DNA of 64,000 nt from Azovibrio restrictus DSM 23866 (GTDB taxonomy: Bacteria; Pseudomonadota; Gammaproteobacteria; Burkholderiales; Rhodocyclaceae), in assembly GCF_000429665.1 (NCBI RefSeq), contig NZ_AUCH01000018.1:61776-125775 (forward strand), given 5' to 3'. Positions 50,743-59,379 of the stretch are shown here, in pieces. Every line of letters starts with the position of its first letter. The stretch's first letter is position 1. The position numbers and the translations under genes were made by a program. Below the pieces are notes generated by a model that worked only from the letters and a program-made list of their open reading frames with translations, was not told where the DNA came from and did no database searches.

Positions 50743-52290
50743 ATGAGCCAGACCTCATCCGTGCCCGCCGCTGGCCAGCCCCTGACCGGAGGCATGCTCT
50801 GGTTCGCCGCCATCATCCTGGCGGCGGCGAACTTCATCGCCGTGCTCGACATGACGATCGCCAACGTCTCCGTGCCCACCATCGCCGGCGCCCTGGGCGC
50901 CACCACCAGCCAGGGCACCTGGGTGATCACCTCCTATGCCGTGGCCGAAGCCATCACCGTGCCCTTGACCGGCTGGCTGGCGGCCCGTTTCGGCGCCGTG
51001 CGTGTGTTTACGGTGGCCATGCTCATGTTCGGCGCCTTCTCGGCCCTGTGCGGTCTTGCCCACACCCTGGGGCTGCTGGTGTTCGCCCGCATCTGCCAGG
51101 GCCTGGCCGGCGGTCCCCTGATGCCCCTGTCGCAAACCCTGCTGCTGCGCATCTTCCCCAAGGAAAAAGCCGCTGCCGCAGTGGGGCTGTGGGCCATGAC
51201 CACCCTGATCGCCCCCGTCATGGGGCCGATCCTGGGCGGCTACCTCTGCGACGAGTATTCCTGGCCCTGGATCTTCTTCATCAACATGCCCATTGCCGGC
51301 ATCTGCGCCTTCATCGCCTGGCGGCTGCTGAAGCGCTACGAGGAACCCCTGCTGCGCAATCCCATCGACCGTATCGGCCTGCTCCTGCTGCTGGTCTGGG
51401 TCGCCTGCCTGCAGCTGGTGCTGGACGAGGGCAAGAATCTCGACTGGTTTGCCTCCACCGAGATCGTCGTCCTGAGCATCATTGCCGTCATCGGCTTCGT
51501 CGCCTTCCTGATCTGGGAACTGCATGAAGAACACCCGGTGGTCGATCTGCGGGTCTTCCGCCACCGGGGCTTCTCCGCCAGCGTGCTCACGATCAGCCTC
51601 GCCTTTGCCGCCTTCTTCGGGGCCAATGTGCTGACTCCCCAATGGCTGCAGACCTACATGGGCTACACCTCGACCCTGGCAGGCATCGCCACCGCCTGGA
51701 CCGGCATTTTCGCCCTCTTCGTGGCCCCCCTGGCGGCCGGGCTCTCCGCCCGGGTGGACCCGCGCAAGCTGGTGTTCGGCGGCGTCCTGTGGCTGGGGCT
51801 GGTCTGTCTGTGGCGTACCGTGGCCACCACCGACATGGGCTACTGGGAAGTCTCCATGCCCCTGATGGCCATGGGGCTGGGCCTGCCCTTCTTCTTCATC
51901 CCCCTCACCGGGCTGGCCATGTCCAGCGTCGAGGAGTCGGAGATGGCTTCGGCTGCCGGGCTCATGAACTTCCTGCGGACCCTGTCGGGCGCCTTCGCGA
52001 CCTCCTTGATCACCACCCTGTGGGACGATCAGACCACCGTCAATCACGCTGAACTGGTGGCCATCAGTGACCAGGACGGGATGCTCGGAAAGCTCTTTGA
52101 AGGCATGGGCAGCACGGGGGAAACCACCCTGCAGAACATCGACCGGGTCATCAATGCCCAGGCCGTGATGCTGGCCACCAATCAGGTCATGACCATCGTT
52201 GCCGTCAGTTTCATCGTCGCCGCTTTCGTCATCTGGCTGGCCCCCAGACCCCGGCGGGTCATCGATCCGGCTGCTTCCGGCGGGCACTGA
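50743..52290 (+). CDS. emrB: EmrB-type DHA2 MFS drug transporter
   Basis: This 515-residue protein has about 14 membrane helices, as in the DHA2 family. Motifs include ANFIAVLDMTIANVSVPTIAGALG in helix 1, GWLAARFGAVRVF (motif A-like) and PVMGPILGGYL (motif C). It exports drugs or hydrophobic acids using proton motive force. The start is ATG 50743, with AAGGA nine bases upstream and nine bases after emrA. Confidence 0.94.
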   Translation: MSQTSSVPAAGQPLTGGMLWFAAIILAAANFIAVLDMTIANVSVPTIAGALGATTSQGTWVITSYAVAEAITVPLTGWLAARFGAVRVFTVAMLMFGAFSALCGLAHTLGLLVFARICQGLAGGPLMPLSQTLLLRIFPKEKAAAAVGLWAMTTLIAPVMGPILGGYLCDEYSWPWIFFINMPIAGICAFIAWRLLKRYEEPLLRNPIDRIGLLLLLVWVACLQLVLDEGKNLDWFASTEIVVLSIIAVIGFVAFLIWELHEEHPVVDLRVFRHRGFSASVLTISLAFAAFFGANVLTPQWLQTYMGYTSTLAGIATAWTGIFALFVAPLAAGLSARVDPRKLVFGGVLWLGLVCLWRTVATTDMGYWEVSMPLMAMGLGLPFFFIPLTGLAMSSVEESEMASAAGLMNFLRTLSGAFATSLITTLWDDQTTVNHAELVAISDQDGMLGKLFEGMGSTGETTLQNIDRVINAQAVMLATNQVMTIVAVSFIVAAFVIWLAPRPRRVIDPAASGGH

Positions 52291-52357
52291 TCCTGGTAAG
52301 AGTCCGGTAAGAAACCTTGTTCCAACATGGCATGACCATCATCACCAAGGAAACACC

Positions 52358-53140
52358 ATGAAAGCTTGTTTTGCTTCTCCTGCCGCCCGTTTCACCCTGG
52401 CAGGGCTCACCCTGCTGCTGCTCCAGACTTCTTGCCTTGCTCACGCTGGAGATATGGAGGGCAGCGATGAATCCAGCTGGGGGCTGGGGCTGATAGGTAT
52501 GGCCAAGAACAAGCCCTACCGGGATTTTGACAACAAGGCAGAACTGCTGCCGATGGTTACCTACGAAAATCGTTGGGTACGGGTGTTTGGTCCGGGCGTC
52601 GACTTCAAGCTCGGCAAGACCGGACAGTTCTCCTATGCCCTTACTGCCAGCTATGCCGACGATGGCTACGATTCCAGCGACTCCTCCTTCCTGTCCGGTA
52701 TGAGTGATCGCAAGTCCAGTGCCTGGCTGGGGGCGAAGGTCAACTGGGATGCCGGGCTTGCCAAACTATCGGCCTCCTGGTCGGGTGACGCATCCAGTAA
52801 CAGCCAGGGCCAGAAACTCAGACTCGGTATCGAGCGGCGTTTCAGTGCGGGGGATTGGTCATGGAAACCATATGCGGCGGCAACCTGGCTGGACAAGAAG
52901 TACGTGGATTACTACTACGGTGTCACTGCGGCAGAAGCCACGGCTAGACGGCATGCTTACCAAGGTTCCGCCACTGTTAACGGCGAACTGGGGATCGGGC
53001 TCGACTACCGACTGGCGCCTGGACAAACTGTTTTCTTTGACGTGAATGCGACCGTGTATGGCTCGGGCATCAAGGACAGCCCGCTGGTCGATCAAAGCGT
53101 CACCCCCGGCATACGAGCTGGTTACCTCTACCGCTTCTGA
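52358..53140 (+). CDS. MipA/OmpV-family outer-membrane protein
   Basis: This 260-residue protein starts at ATG 52358 with AAGGA upstream. A signal peptide (LAGLTLLLLQTSCLAHA) precedes the mature barrel, which has alternating beta strands and ends GYLYRF with a C-terminal Phe. MipA/OmpV proteins are outer-membrane scaffolds or porin-like proteins, often controlled by a neighbouring two-component system. Here the stop overlaps the response regulator start. Confidence 0.88.
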   Translation: MKACFASPAARFTLAGLTLLLLQTSCLAHAGDMEGSDESSWGLGLIGMAKNKPYRDFDNKAELLPMVTYENRWVRVFGPGVDFKLGKTGQFSYALTASYADDGYDSSDSSFLSGMSDRKSSAWLGAKVNWDAGLAKLSASWSGDASSNSQGQKLRLGIERRFSAGDWSWKPYAAATWLDKKYVDYYYGVTAAEATARRHAYQGSATVNGELGIGLDYRLAPGQTVFFDVNATVYGSGIKDSPLVDQSVTPGIRAGYLYRF

Positions 53141-53838
53141 TGCCGCTAATTTCCATGCAGCGTATCCTCCTGCTCGAAGACCATCCGCGACTGGCAGCCC
53201 TGATCATGCAGGCCGTTGCTGCAGCCGGCATCGAGTGCGACTGGCTGGAACGTTTGGGGCCCGCATGGTGGGCCCTGCAGGGCCAGGAGTATTCGGCGAT
53301 TCTGGTCGATCGCGGCCTGCCCGATGGCGACGGCTTGCAGCTGGTCAGGCGGCTGCGCCAGGTCGGCAACCATGTGCCCTGTCTGTTGCTGACGGCGCGA
53401 GACGCCCTCCATGACCGTGTGGAGGGCCTCGAATCCGGTGCCGACGACTATCTCTGCAAACCCTTCTCGATGGACGAACTGGTCGCGCGTACCCGTGCCC
53501 TGCTGCGGCGTCCGCCCATCCGTACCGAGCTGGTGCCGCACTTCGGCGACGTCCGGCTCGACCCCGCCCGTCTGCTCGCTTCCTGCGAGGACCGTTCCAC
53601 CAATCTGCCCCGGGGCGAATTCCAGATCATGCTCACCCTGTTCAAGGCCAATGGTATGCCGGTATCACGCCGCGCCCTGGAAGCAGCGGCCTGGGGACAG
53701 CTCGAACCTGTTACCCCCAACGCCCTGGACGTGGCGCTGCATCGCTTGCGCAAGAAACTCGAAATCCTGTGCTCCACCGTCCGAATCACTAACCAGAGGG
53801 GAGTCGGCTATGCCGTCAATCAGCTGCCGTTGGCATAG
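53140..53838 (+). CDS. OmpR-family response regulator
   Basis: This 232-residue protein has a receiver domain (RILLLEDHPRLA with the acidic pocket, AILVDRGLPDGDG with the phospho-acceptor Asp, LLLTARD, and YLCKPFSMDELVAR). A C-terminal winged helix follows (LPRGEFQIMLTLF, RLRKKLE, RGVGYAV). ATG 53140 overlaps the mipA-type stop (TGATG); ATG 53155 would remove five residues. It probably controls the preceding gene in response to the downstream kinase. Confidence 0.92.
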   Translation: MPLISMQRILLLEDHPRLAALIMQAVAAAGIECDWLERLGPAWWALQGQEYSAILVDRGLPDGDGLQLVRRLRQVGNHVPCLLLTARDALHDRVEGLESGADDYLCKPFSMDELVARTRALLRRPPIRTELVPHFGDVRLDPARLLASCEDRSTNLPRGEFQIMLTLFKANGMPVSRRALEAAAWGQLEPVTPNALDVALHRLRKKLEILCSTVRITNQRGVGYAVNQLPLA

Positions 53839-55171
53839 CAGCCTCAGTTTCCGCCTGCTGGCGACCTATGTCTGCGCCTGGCTGGTGATGGCCGTGCTTT
53901 TCATTGGCGTCGGCAGCTGGGCGCTTCAGGATGGTGGCCGTTGGGTGGATTACGGTGCCGACCGGGTGGCGCAGAAGCTGGCAACCCATATCCGCTACGA
54001 TGCAGAGGGCCGTCCCGGCATCCAGGCGCTGGATATTCACCAGCATTTGCAGTGGGTATTCGATGCTCTGCCTTTGGATGCGGGGTTTCGGATCATGGAC
54101 GGCACCGGGCAGACCCTGTCCTGGTCGTCCGCGGGGACGCGCGATGCCTGGACCCGCTCGGGTTTGACGAATCTTCCGCCCACGGCGGGACTAAGTGCCA
54201 CCTCGCTGGATGGAGTCGCCGTTCACCTGGCGACGCACCCGTTGTCCGGTATGGATGGAGCAAGCTACTGGCTGCAGGTCGCCGTCAGTGAGCGGCTGGC
54301 TGCCTTACGTCACGACGAGCTCGGCGATACCTTCGCCATCTCAATTACGCTGGCTGCCATCCTTTCCATTGCCCTTCTCGGTCTCGTCTTGTTCCTGCTG
54401 CTCCGGCGCCAGCTTGCGCCCATCCAGCGGGCATCGCAGGAAGCCCAGTTGATAGAGCCGCGCGAACCCTGGCGCCGCCTCGGTACCGACAGTATCCCGA
54501 GCGAGATTTACCCCTTGGTGCACTCCTTCAATCAGGCGCTTGATCGCCTGGAAAAGGGTTTTGAACTACAGCAACACTTTCTCGCCGATGCGGCCCACGA
54601 ACTCAAAACGCCGCTGGCTTTATTGAAGGCGCATCTGGAAACCGGTAATGGGGATCCTAGCCTGATGCTGCGCGACATCGATCACATGTCCCGCCAGATT
54701 CAGCAATTGCTGATGCTGACTGAAGTCAGTGAACTGGGAAGCTATCAGGTCGAAGCCATGGATGTGACTCTGGTGATTGAGGATGTACTCAGCTTTCTCG
54801 GTCCCATCGCAGCCCGGCATCAAGTCGACCTGGTTTCTGTGGGAAAGCGCACTCAGCCGCTACGCGGAGATCGGAGTGCCTTGTTTGTCCTGCTCAAGAA
54901 TCTTGTGGAAAACGCCATTGCTGTCTCACCCGCAGGCGAAAGCGTCTGCCTCTTCATCAATGAGGGTGCCATTTTGGTTCTGGATCAGGGGCCGGGCATC
55001 AAGCCAGAATATTTGACCAAACTTTTTCAGCGTTTCTGGCGTGTGCCAGGCAGTAAGCATGGTGGCGCGGGACTGGGACTTGCCATCTGTCTTGAAGTGG
55101 CCAAGGCCCATGGATGGCGGCTATCCGTTCGCAATACTGAACCGGGTTGCCAGTTTGCGCTGCGTTTCTAA
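53810..55171 (+). CDS. Membrane sensor histidine kinase
   Basis: This 453-residue kinase starts at ATG 53810, 29 bases inside the response-regulator gene, with GGGGAG upstream. Two membrane helices (about residues 12-35 and 160-185) bracket a periplasmic sensor. The cytoplasmic part has the H-box FLADAAHELKTPLALL, N-box LLKNLVENAI, G1 LDQGPGI and G2 GGAGLGLAI. It pairs with the overlapping regulator. The HAMP region is short. Confidence 0.9.
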   Translation: MPSISCRWHSSLSFRLLATYVCAWLVMAVLFIGVGSWALQDGGRWVDYGADRVAQKLATHIRYDAEGRPGIQALDIHQHLQWVFDALPLDAGFRIMDGTGQTLSWSSAGTRDAWTRSGLTNLPPTAGLSATSLDGVAVHLATHPLSGMDGASYWLQVAVSERLAALRHDELGDTFAISITLAAILSIALLGLVLFLLLRRQLAPIQRASQEAQLIEPREPWRRLGTDSIPSEIYPLVHSFNQALDRLEKGFELQQHFLADAAHELKTPLALLKAHLETGNGDPSLMLRDIDHMSRQIQQLLMLTEVSELGSYQVEAMDVTLVIEDVLSFLGPIAARHQVDLVSVGKRTQPLRGDRSALFVLLKNLVENAIAVSPAGESVCLFINEGAILVLDQGPGIKPEYLTKLFQRFWRVPGSKHGGAGLGLAICLEVAKAHGWRLSVRNTEPGCQFALRF

Positions 55172-55220
55172 CCTGGCTTTGGGTCGGAACATGAGCGCCT
55201 GTAGCGGCCCCTGAACTCGC

Positions 55221-56099
55221 TCAGGGCAGGGGGGCTATGCGAAAGCCCGGGGGCCGGAGGGGAATGCGTTCCAGCAGACCGGGGCCGTAGCGCTCGTAGA
55301 AGGGCAGCTGGTTCATGTGCACGTAGCCGATGTGGCAGTCGCAGAGGGCCCGGGTGCAGGGGCGTGGCTGGAGCAGGCTGTCCAGGTCGTCCTCGAACAG
55401 CCGGCCCAGCTCATCCTTGATGAAATGGCAGCGGCTGATGCGGCCGTCGCCGTCCACCAGAATCGCCTCGCTGCCGGTGCGGCAGGGCTGGCCCAGGCTG
55501 GGGTAGTCGCGCAGGTTGTCGGGAAAGAGCGGGTCGATGCCGGTGAGCCAGGCTATCTCGGCCGGCCGGTAGTAGTGGGGCTGGTCCTTGTAGGCATTCA
55601 CCCACAGATAGACTTCCGGGGGCAGCTGGGTGCGCAGGGCGGCGATGGCGGCGAAGTGCTCCCGCAGGCCCACCACCCCGACGCTGTAACGGATCTCCAT
55701 GGCCCCCAGGGCCTGGCATTTGCCGAGGAACTTGGCTGCCGCCACCTGGTCCGGGTGGTAGCTGAGCCAGAGGGCCAGCCGCTGCCGGTTGCAGTCTTCC
55801 AGCCACTGCACGGGGCAGGAGAGGTTGGTCTGTACGGCGATGCGTTCTACCTGGGGGAGGTGGGAGAGTTCCCGCACCGCCTCCCGGTACCAGCTGCGGG
55901 CCAGGGCCTCGCCGTAGGGGGTGATGAGGATTTCCAGCGGCCGGGCCGGGTTGGCCTGCACCCAGGCCACGAAGCGGGCCAGGTCCCGGGCATCCCGGGC
56001 TTGCTCCTCCGGGGTGTTGCGGCTCAGGGCGAAGGGGCAGTAAGGGCAGCTGTAGTTGCAGTCGGAAAGATGCCCCCGGTAGTGGATTTTCAGGCTCAT
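55221..56099 (-). CDS. STM4011-family radical SAM protein
   Basis: This 292-residue protein has the radical SAM cluster motif with Cys14, Cys18 and Cys21 (CNYSCPYC), which binds a 4Fe-4S cluster that cleaves S-adenosylmethionine. Later cysteines (GQPCRTGS, ISRCHF, CTRALCDC) resemble the auxiliary-cluster ends of peptide-modifying SPASM enzymes. Its ATG overlaps the stop of the STM4012-type gene by four bases. It is the last gene of the five-gene cluster. The reaction and substrate are unknown. Confidence 0.9.
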   Translation of the reverse strand: MSLKIHYRGHLSDCNYSCPYCPFALSRNTPEEQARDARDLARFVAWVQANPARPLEILITPYGEALARSWYREAVRELSHLPQVERIAVQTNLSCPVQWLEDCNRQRLALWLSYHPDQVAAAKFLGKCQALGAMEIRYSVGVVGLREHFAAIAALRTQLPPEVYLWVNAYKDQPHYYRPAEIAWLTGIDPLFPDNLRDYPSLGQPCRTGSEAILVDGDGRISRCHFIKDELGRLFEDDLDSLLQPRPCTRALCDCHIGYVHMNQLPFYERYGPGLLERIPLRPPGFRIAPLP

Positions 56100-57427
56100 C
56101 GGGGCTGGTATTCCCGCATCTTCTGCTGCACTTCCGGGCCGATGAACCAGTGGCCGATCAGGTCCGAGCAGGCCATGCCGGCCTCGGTGAGGCGCAGGAA
56201 GGGCCCCTGGATTCGGGCCAGCTCCAGTTCCTGGAGCCGCTCCAGGTCGGGAAAGTCGGCCTGGGGGTTGCTGCCGAACACCTGCCGGTAGTGGTGGCAT
56301 TCCAGCCCCTCCGCCTTGAGCAGGGATTTGATCAGGTAGCGCCGGCGCCGGTCTTCTTCGCTCAGGCGGATGCCATGCCGGGCCCAGGCGAAGTCGGCCC
56401 GGGATTTGCCCAGGTAATCCTGGACGATGGCGGCGACCCGGGGCTTGGCCACGGCGTACTCGGTGGCATAGTGCAGCTCCCGGGTATAGGAGCGGGCATT
56501 CACGCCCAGGCCTATCATGCCGTCCTCCTGGCAGCTGTACTCGCTGTCCCGGGCCGGGGCGGTGCCGGCCCGGCGGAACAGGCGCATGGAATCCTGAACA
56601 TACCCCCTGGCCTTGAGGAAGTCGCAGGCCAGGGCATAGAGGCGGGGGCGGCGGTCCTCGCGGGCGGCCAGGGGGATGGTCTTGCGGTGCAGCCCGGTGA
56701 GGGGGCGCACATAGAGGGGGTAGAGGAACAGTTCGTCGGGGGAAAAGGCCAGGGCCCGTTCCAGGGAAAAGCGCCAGCTGGCCTCGGTCTGCCCGGGAAT
56801 GCCGTAGATCAGGTCCAGGTTGAAGGCCGGAAAGCCGGCGGCGCCGATTTCATCCAGCAGGGCATCGGTTTCCTTCTGGGGCTGCAGCCGGCCCATGGCC
56901 CGGGCCTCCTCATCCACGAAGCTCTGGATGCCGATGGAAAAACGCTGGATGCCCCGCTGGGCCAGGTAGCGGATCTTGGCCGGGTCCAGGGTGTCCGGGG
57001 AAGCCTCGAAGGAGCCCGGCGCCGCCGCCAGGTCCACGCCCATGACTTCGGTGTAGATGGCGAACAGTTGTTCCAGCTGATCCAGGGAGAGGAGGCTGGG
57101 GGTGCCGCCGCCGACCGCGTAGCTGGCCACCTGGAAGTCCCCCAGCACCTGGCGCATCACCTCGGCCTCGGTGCGCAGCTGGGCCAGGTAGCGGCGCACC
57201 AGTTCCGGCTGGGGGTGGGACAGGGTGAACAGGTTGCAGAAGGCGCACTTCTGCTGGCAGAAGGGGATGTGGGCGTACAAAAACAGGGCGTCGCGCCCTT
57301 CGTCCCGCCACAGGGCCTGGAGGTCCACCGGCGCGGCAAAGGGCCGGTAGGCCGTCTTGTGGGGATAGGAATACAGGTAGCTCTGGAAGCGGCTGTTTTC
57401 CTGCAGGTAGCGGGCGAAGTCCCTCAT
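56096..57427 (-). CDS. STM4012-family radical SAM protein (HemN/HemW-like)
   Basis: This 443-residue protein has CQQKCAFC with Cys57, Cys61 and Cys64, plus HemN/HemW-like core motifs (YAVGGGTPSLL, GIQRFSIGIQSF, FNLDLIYGIPGQT). A C-terminal winged region follows. Despite similarity to coproporphyrinogen oxidases, clustering with STM4011, 4013, 4014 and 4015 types indicates a separate pathway. Both ends overlap neighbours by ATGA. Confidence 0.9.
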   Translation of the reverse strand: MRDFARYLQENSRFQSYLYSYPHKTAYRPFAAPVDLQALWRDEGRDALFLYAHIPFCQQKCAFCNLFTLSHPQPELVRRYLAQLRTEAEVMRQVLGDFQVASYAVGGGTPSLLSLDQLEQLFAIYTEVMGVDLAAAPGSFEASPDTLDPAKIRYLAQRGIQRFSIGIQSFVDEEARAMGRLQPQKETDALLDEIGAAGFPAFNLDLIYGIPGQTEASWRFSLERALAFSPDELFLYPLYVRPLTGLHRKTIPLAAREDRRPRLYALACDFLKARGYVQDSMRLFRRAGTAPARDSEYSCQEDGMIGLGVNARSYTRELHYATEYAVAKPRVAAIVQDYLGKSRADFAWARHGIRLSEEDRRRRYLIKSLLKAEGLECHHYRQVFGSNPQADFPDLERLQELELARIQGPFLRLTEAGMACSDLIGHWFIGPEVQQKMREYQPR

Positions 57428-58233
57428 TGTCCCGGCTCCCCGGGCAGCAGGAATTCCGCGTAAGGCACTTCCCAGACTTTCTCGTGGGCCAGCCGGTGGC
57501 CGGTGTAACCGTCCTCCCCGTAGGTGGTGCCGTGGTCGGAGCAGAGGATCACCAGGGTGTCCCCCCGGGCCTGGAAGGCCTGGAACAGGGGCGGCAGCTG
57601 GCTATCCACGTAGCGGAGCGCCGCCCCGTGGCTGGCCAGGCTGTCGCCCTCGGCCCCGGGCAGGTAGCAGCAGTTGGGCTGATGCAGGGCGGAGATGTTG
57701 AGGAACAGGAACAGCTTCTGCTCCGGCAGCTGGGCCATGCGCTCCAGGGCGAAGGCCACCTGATGCCGGGTGGAGTCCGGCTCGGTGACGCCGAAGCGGG
57801 GCTCCCAGTAGCTTTCCTGGAACAGCTCCGGCAGCACCCGGGAGAGGGGGTTTTCCTTCTTGAAGAAACCGACCCCGCCGATGCACAGGGTGCGGTAACC
57901 CTCGGCGGCCAGGCCGGCCACGATGTCGCCGGTCTCGAATACCCGGGTCGAGGCGCCGGTGCTGGTGCTGCCGGCAAAACCCAGGGCAAACAGGCGCTCG
58001 TGGGGGCCGGGCCGGGCCGGGGTGGGCAGAAAGCCGGCGAAGAAGGCCCAGTGGGAGGCATAGGTGAAGGTGCCCGGGGCGTGGCGCCGCTCCCAGCCCT
58101 GGGCCGGTAGCAGACCGGCCAGGCAGGGGGTGTGCCCGGCCGCCAGTTCGGCACAGGCCACGTCGTAGCGCAGGGTGTCGAAGGTGATGAAGAGAATGTT
58201 CGCCTGGCCGACGATTTCATTCATGTTGAGCAA
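57424..58233 (-). CDS. STM4013/SEN3800-family hydrolase (alkaline-phosphatase superfamily)
   Basis: This 269-residue protein begins at TTG 58233, with GGAG eight bases away; ATG 58224 would lack a spaced ribosome site. The opening NILFITFDTLRYDVA has the metal-binding Asp region of sulfatases and phosphatases, and GTFTYASH supplies a possible nucleophile. The late LCSDHGTTYGEDGY and GHRLAHEKVWEVPY carry the second metal site. It may hydrolyse or transfer a phosphate or sulfate group. Substrate unknown. Confidence 0.88.
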   Translation of the reverse strand: MLNMNEIVGQANILFITFDTLRYDVACAELAAGHTPCLAGLLPAQGWERRHAPGTFTYASHWAFFAGFLPTPARPGPHERLFALGFAGSTSTGASTRVFETGDIVAGLAAEGYRTLCIGGVGFFKKENPLSRVLPELFQESYWEPRFGVTEPDSTRHQVAFALERMAQLPEQKLFLFLNISALHQPNCCYLPGAEGDSLASHGAALRYVDSQLPPLFQAFQARGDTLVILCSDHGTTYGEDGYTGHRLAHEKVWEVPYAEFLLPGEPGQ

Positions 58234-58263
58234 GACGGTTTCTCCTCGTGAATCCAGGAAGGC

Positions 58264-59379
58264 TCAGGCGGCCAGGCCCAGGTCGTTGCGGGCGCAGAAG
58301 GCGGCGATTTCGGCCAGGTGGGTGCAGCGGCCCTGGTACCGGAGTTCCGGCAGCAGGTCGCCGAAGGCATTGGCTTCGAGCAGCACCGGGGCGCCGCCGT
58401 GGCGGGGCAGCAGCACGTCCAGGCCGGCGTACAGGGAGCGGGGGAAATGGGCCATGGTCTGGGCCACCAGGGTGTCGATCTGGCACCAGCGGGCCTCGTC
58501 CAGTTCCAGCGCTTCCACGGGGCAGCGCCGGTTGCCCAGGTGCAGGTTGGTCATGGGGCTGCGGGACAGGCGGGCGATGGCATGCTGGCGCTGGCCGGCG
58601 ATGGCCAGCACCCGCAGGTCGTAGGCCATTCCCGCGTGGGCGGCCTTGGGAATCCAGGGCTCCACCAGGGCGCCCTGGGCGAACAGGAAATCCAGGATGG
58701 CGCCGATTTCCCGGCCATCCCGGTAGCGGGCAATCTTGAGGCTGTTGAAGTATTTCGCCCCCTGGGGCGTCGGCACCCGCTCCACCGTGGAATAGGCCAG
58801 TTCCTCGCCGCTGCGGCGGTTGTGGTCATAGGCCAGGATGCCGGAGGCCGAGGACGCGTAGTTGAGTTTGACGAAGAAGCGTCCCCGGGGCTGGGCCCGG
58901 GCCCAGGTCCGGAAAGCTGCGGCGGAAGCGAAGGCGGGGCAGGGGGGCAGGGTGTGGGGTGCCAGCAGGGCCTTGCAGCGCGGCTTGTCGAACAGGGTGA
59001 CGATGTCGTCGGGGTGATTGAACCAGCGCACCTGGGGCAGGGCCTGGCGCAGCCCGGCCATCAGCCGGGTGAAGCCGGCAAACCAGCGGCCCGGATGGTG
59101 GATGCGGCCGCGCTCCTCGGTGAGCGCCATGGCCCCGGCCACCCCACCCAGGGCGAGGATGCGCTGTTCCACCGGGAAGCACTCCCCCGGGGATTCAAGG
59201 CGCACCACGCTGCCGGGGGCGATCTCCTCCAGGGCCGCCGGGCCCCGGTCGAGAAAATCCTGGTAGGAAACGCAGCGGGCCGGCGCCAGACCGGCCTGCT
59301 GCAGTGCTGCCTGAAACAGGCGGACGCGGCGGTTCTCGGGGTTACCGATCACCCACCAGTCCGGTGCGCCACCGGTCAT
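58264..59379 (-). CDS. STM4014-family ATP-grasp-like protein
   Basis: This 371-residue protein has an N-terminal Rossmann-like segment (WWVIGNPENRRVRLFQ) and an ATP-grasp-like core. FFVKLNYASSASG is the nucleotide-binding strand-loop, followed by AYDLRVLAI and, near the end, LEANAFGD as the metal-binding pair. ATP-grasp enzymes ligate carboxylates to amines and often modify peptides. The ATG overlaps the STM4015-type stop (59376-59379), and 30 bases separate it from the hydrolase gene. Confidence 0.87.
   Translation of the reverse strand: MTGGAPDWWVIGNPENRRVRLFQAALQQAGLAPARCVSYQDFLDRGPAALEEIAPGSVVRLESPGECFPVEQRILALGGVAGAMALTEERGRIHHPGRWFAGFTRLMAGLRQALPQVRWFNHPDDIVTLFDKPRCKALLAPHTLPPCPAFASAAAFRTWARAQPRGRFFVKLNYASSASGILAYDHNRRSGEELAYSTVERVPTPQGAKYFNSLKIARYRDGREIGAILDFLFAQGALVEPWIPKAAHAGMAYDLRVLAIAGQRQHAIARLSRSPMTNLHLGNRRCPVEALELDEARWCQIDTLVAQTMAHFPRSLYAGLDVLLPRHGGAPVLLEANAFGDLLPELRYQGRCTHLAEIAAFCARNDLGLAA

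Noticed and set aside
50755..52287. 510-codon minus-strand frame opposite emrB
   Set aside because: Its translation is His/Gly/Gln-rich without motifs, while emrB has full MFS signatures. It is antisense shadow.
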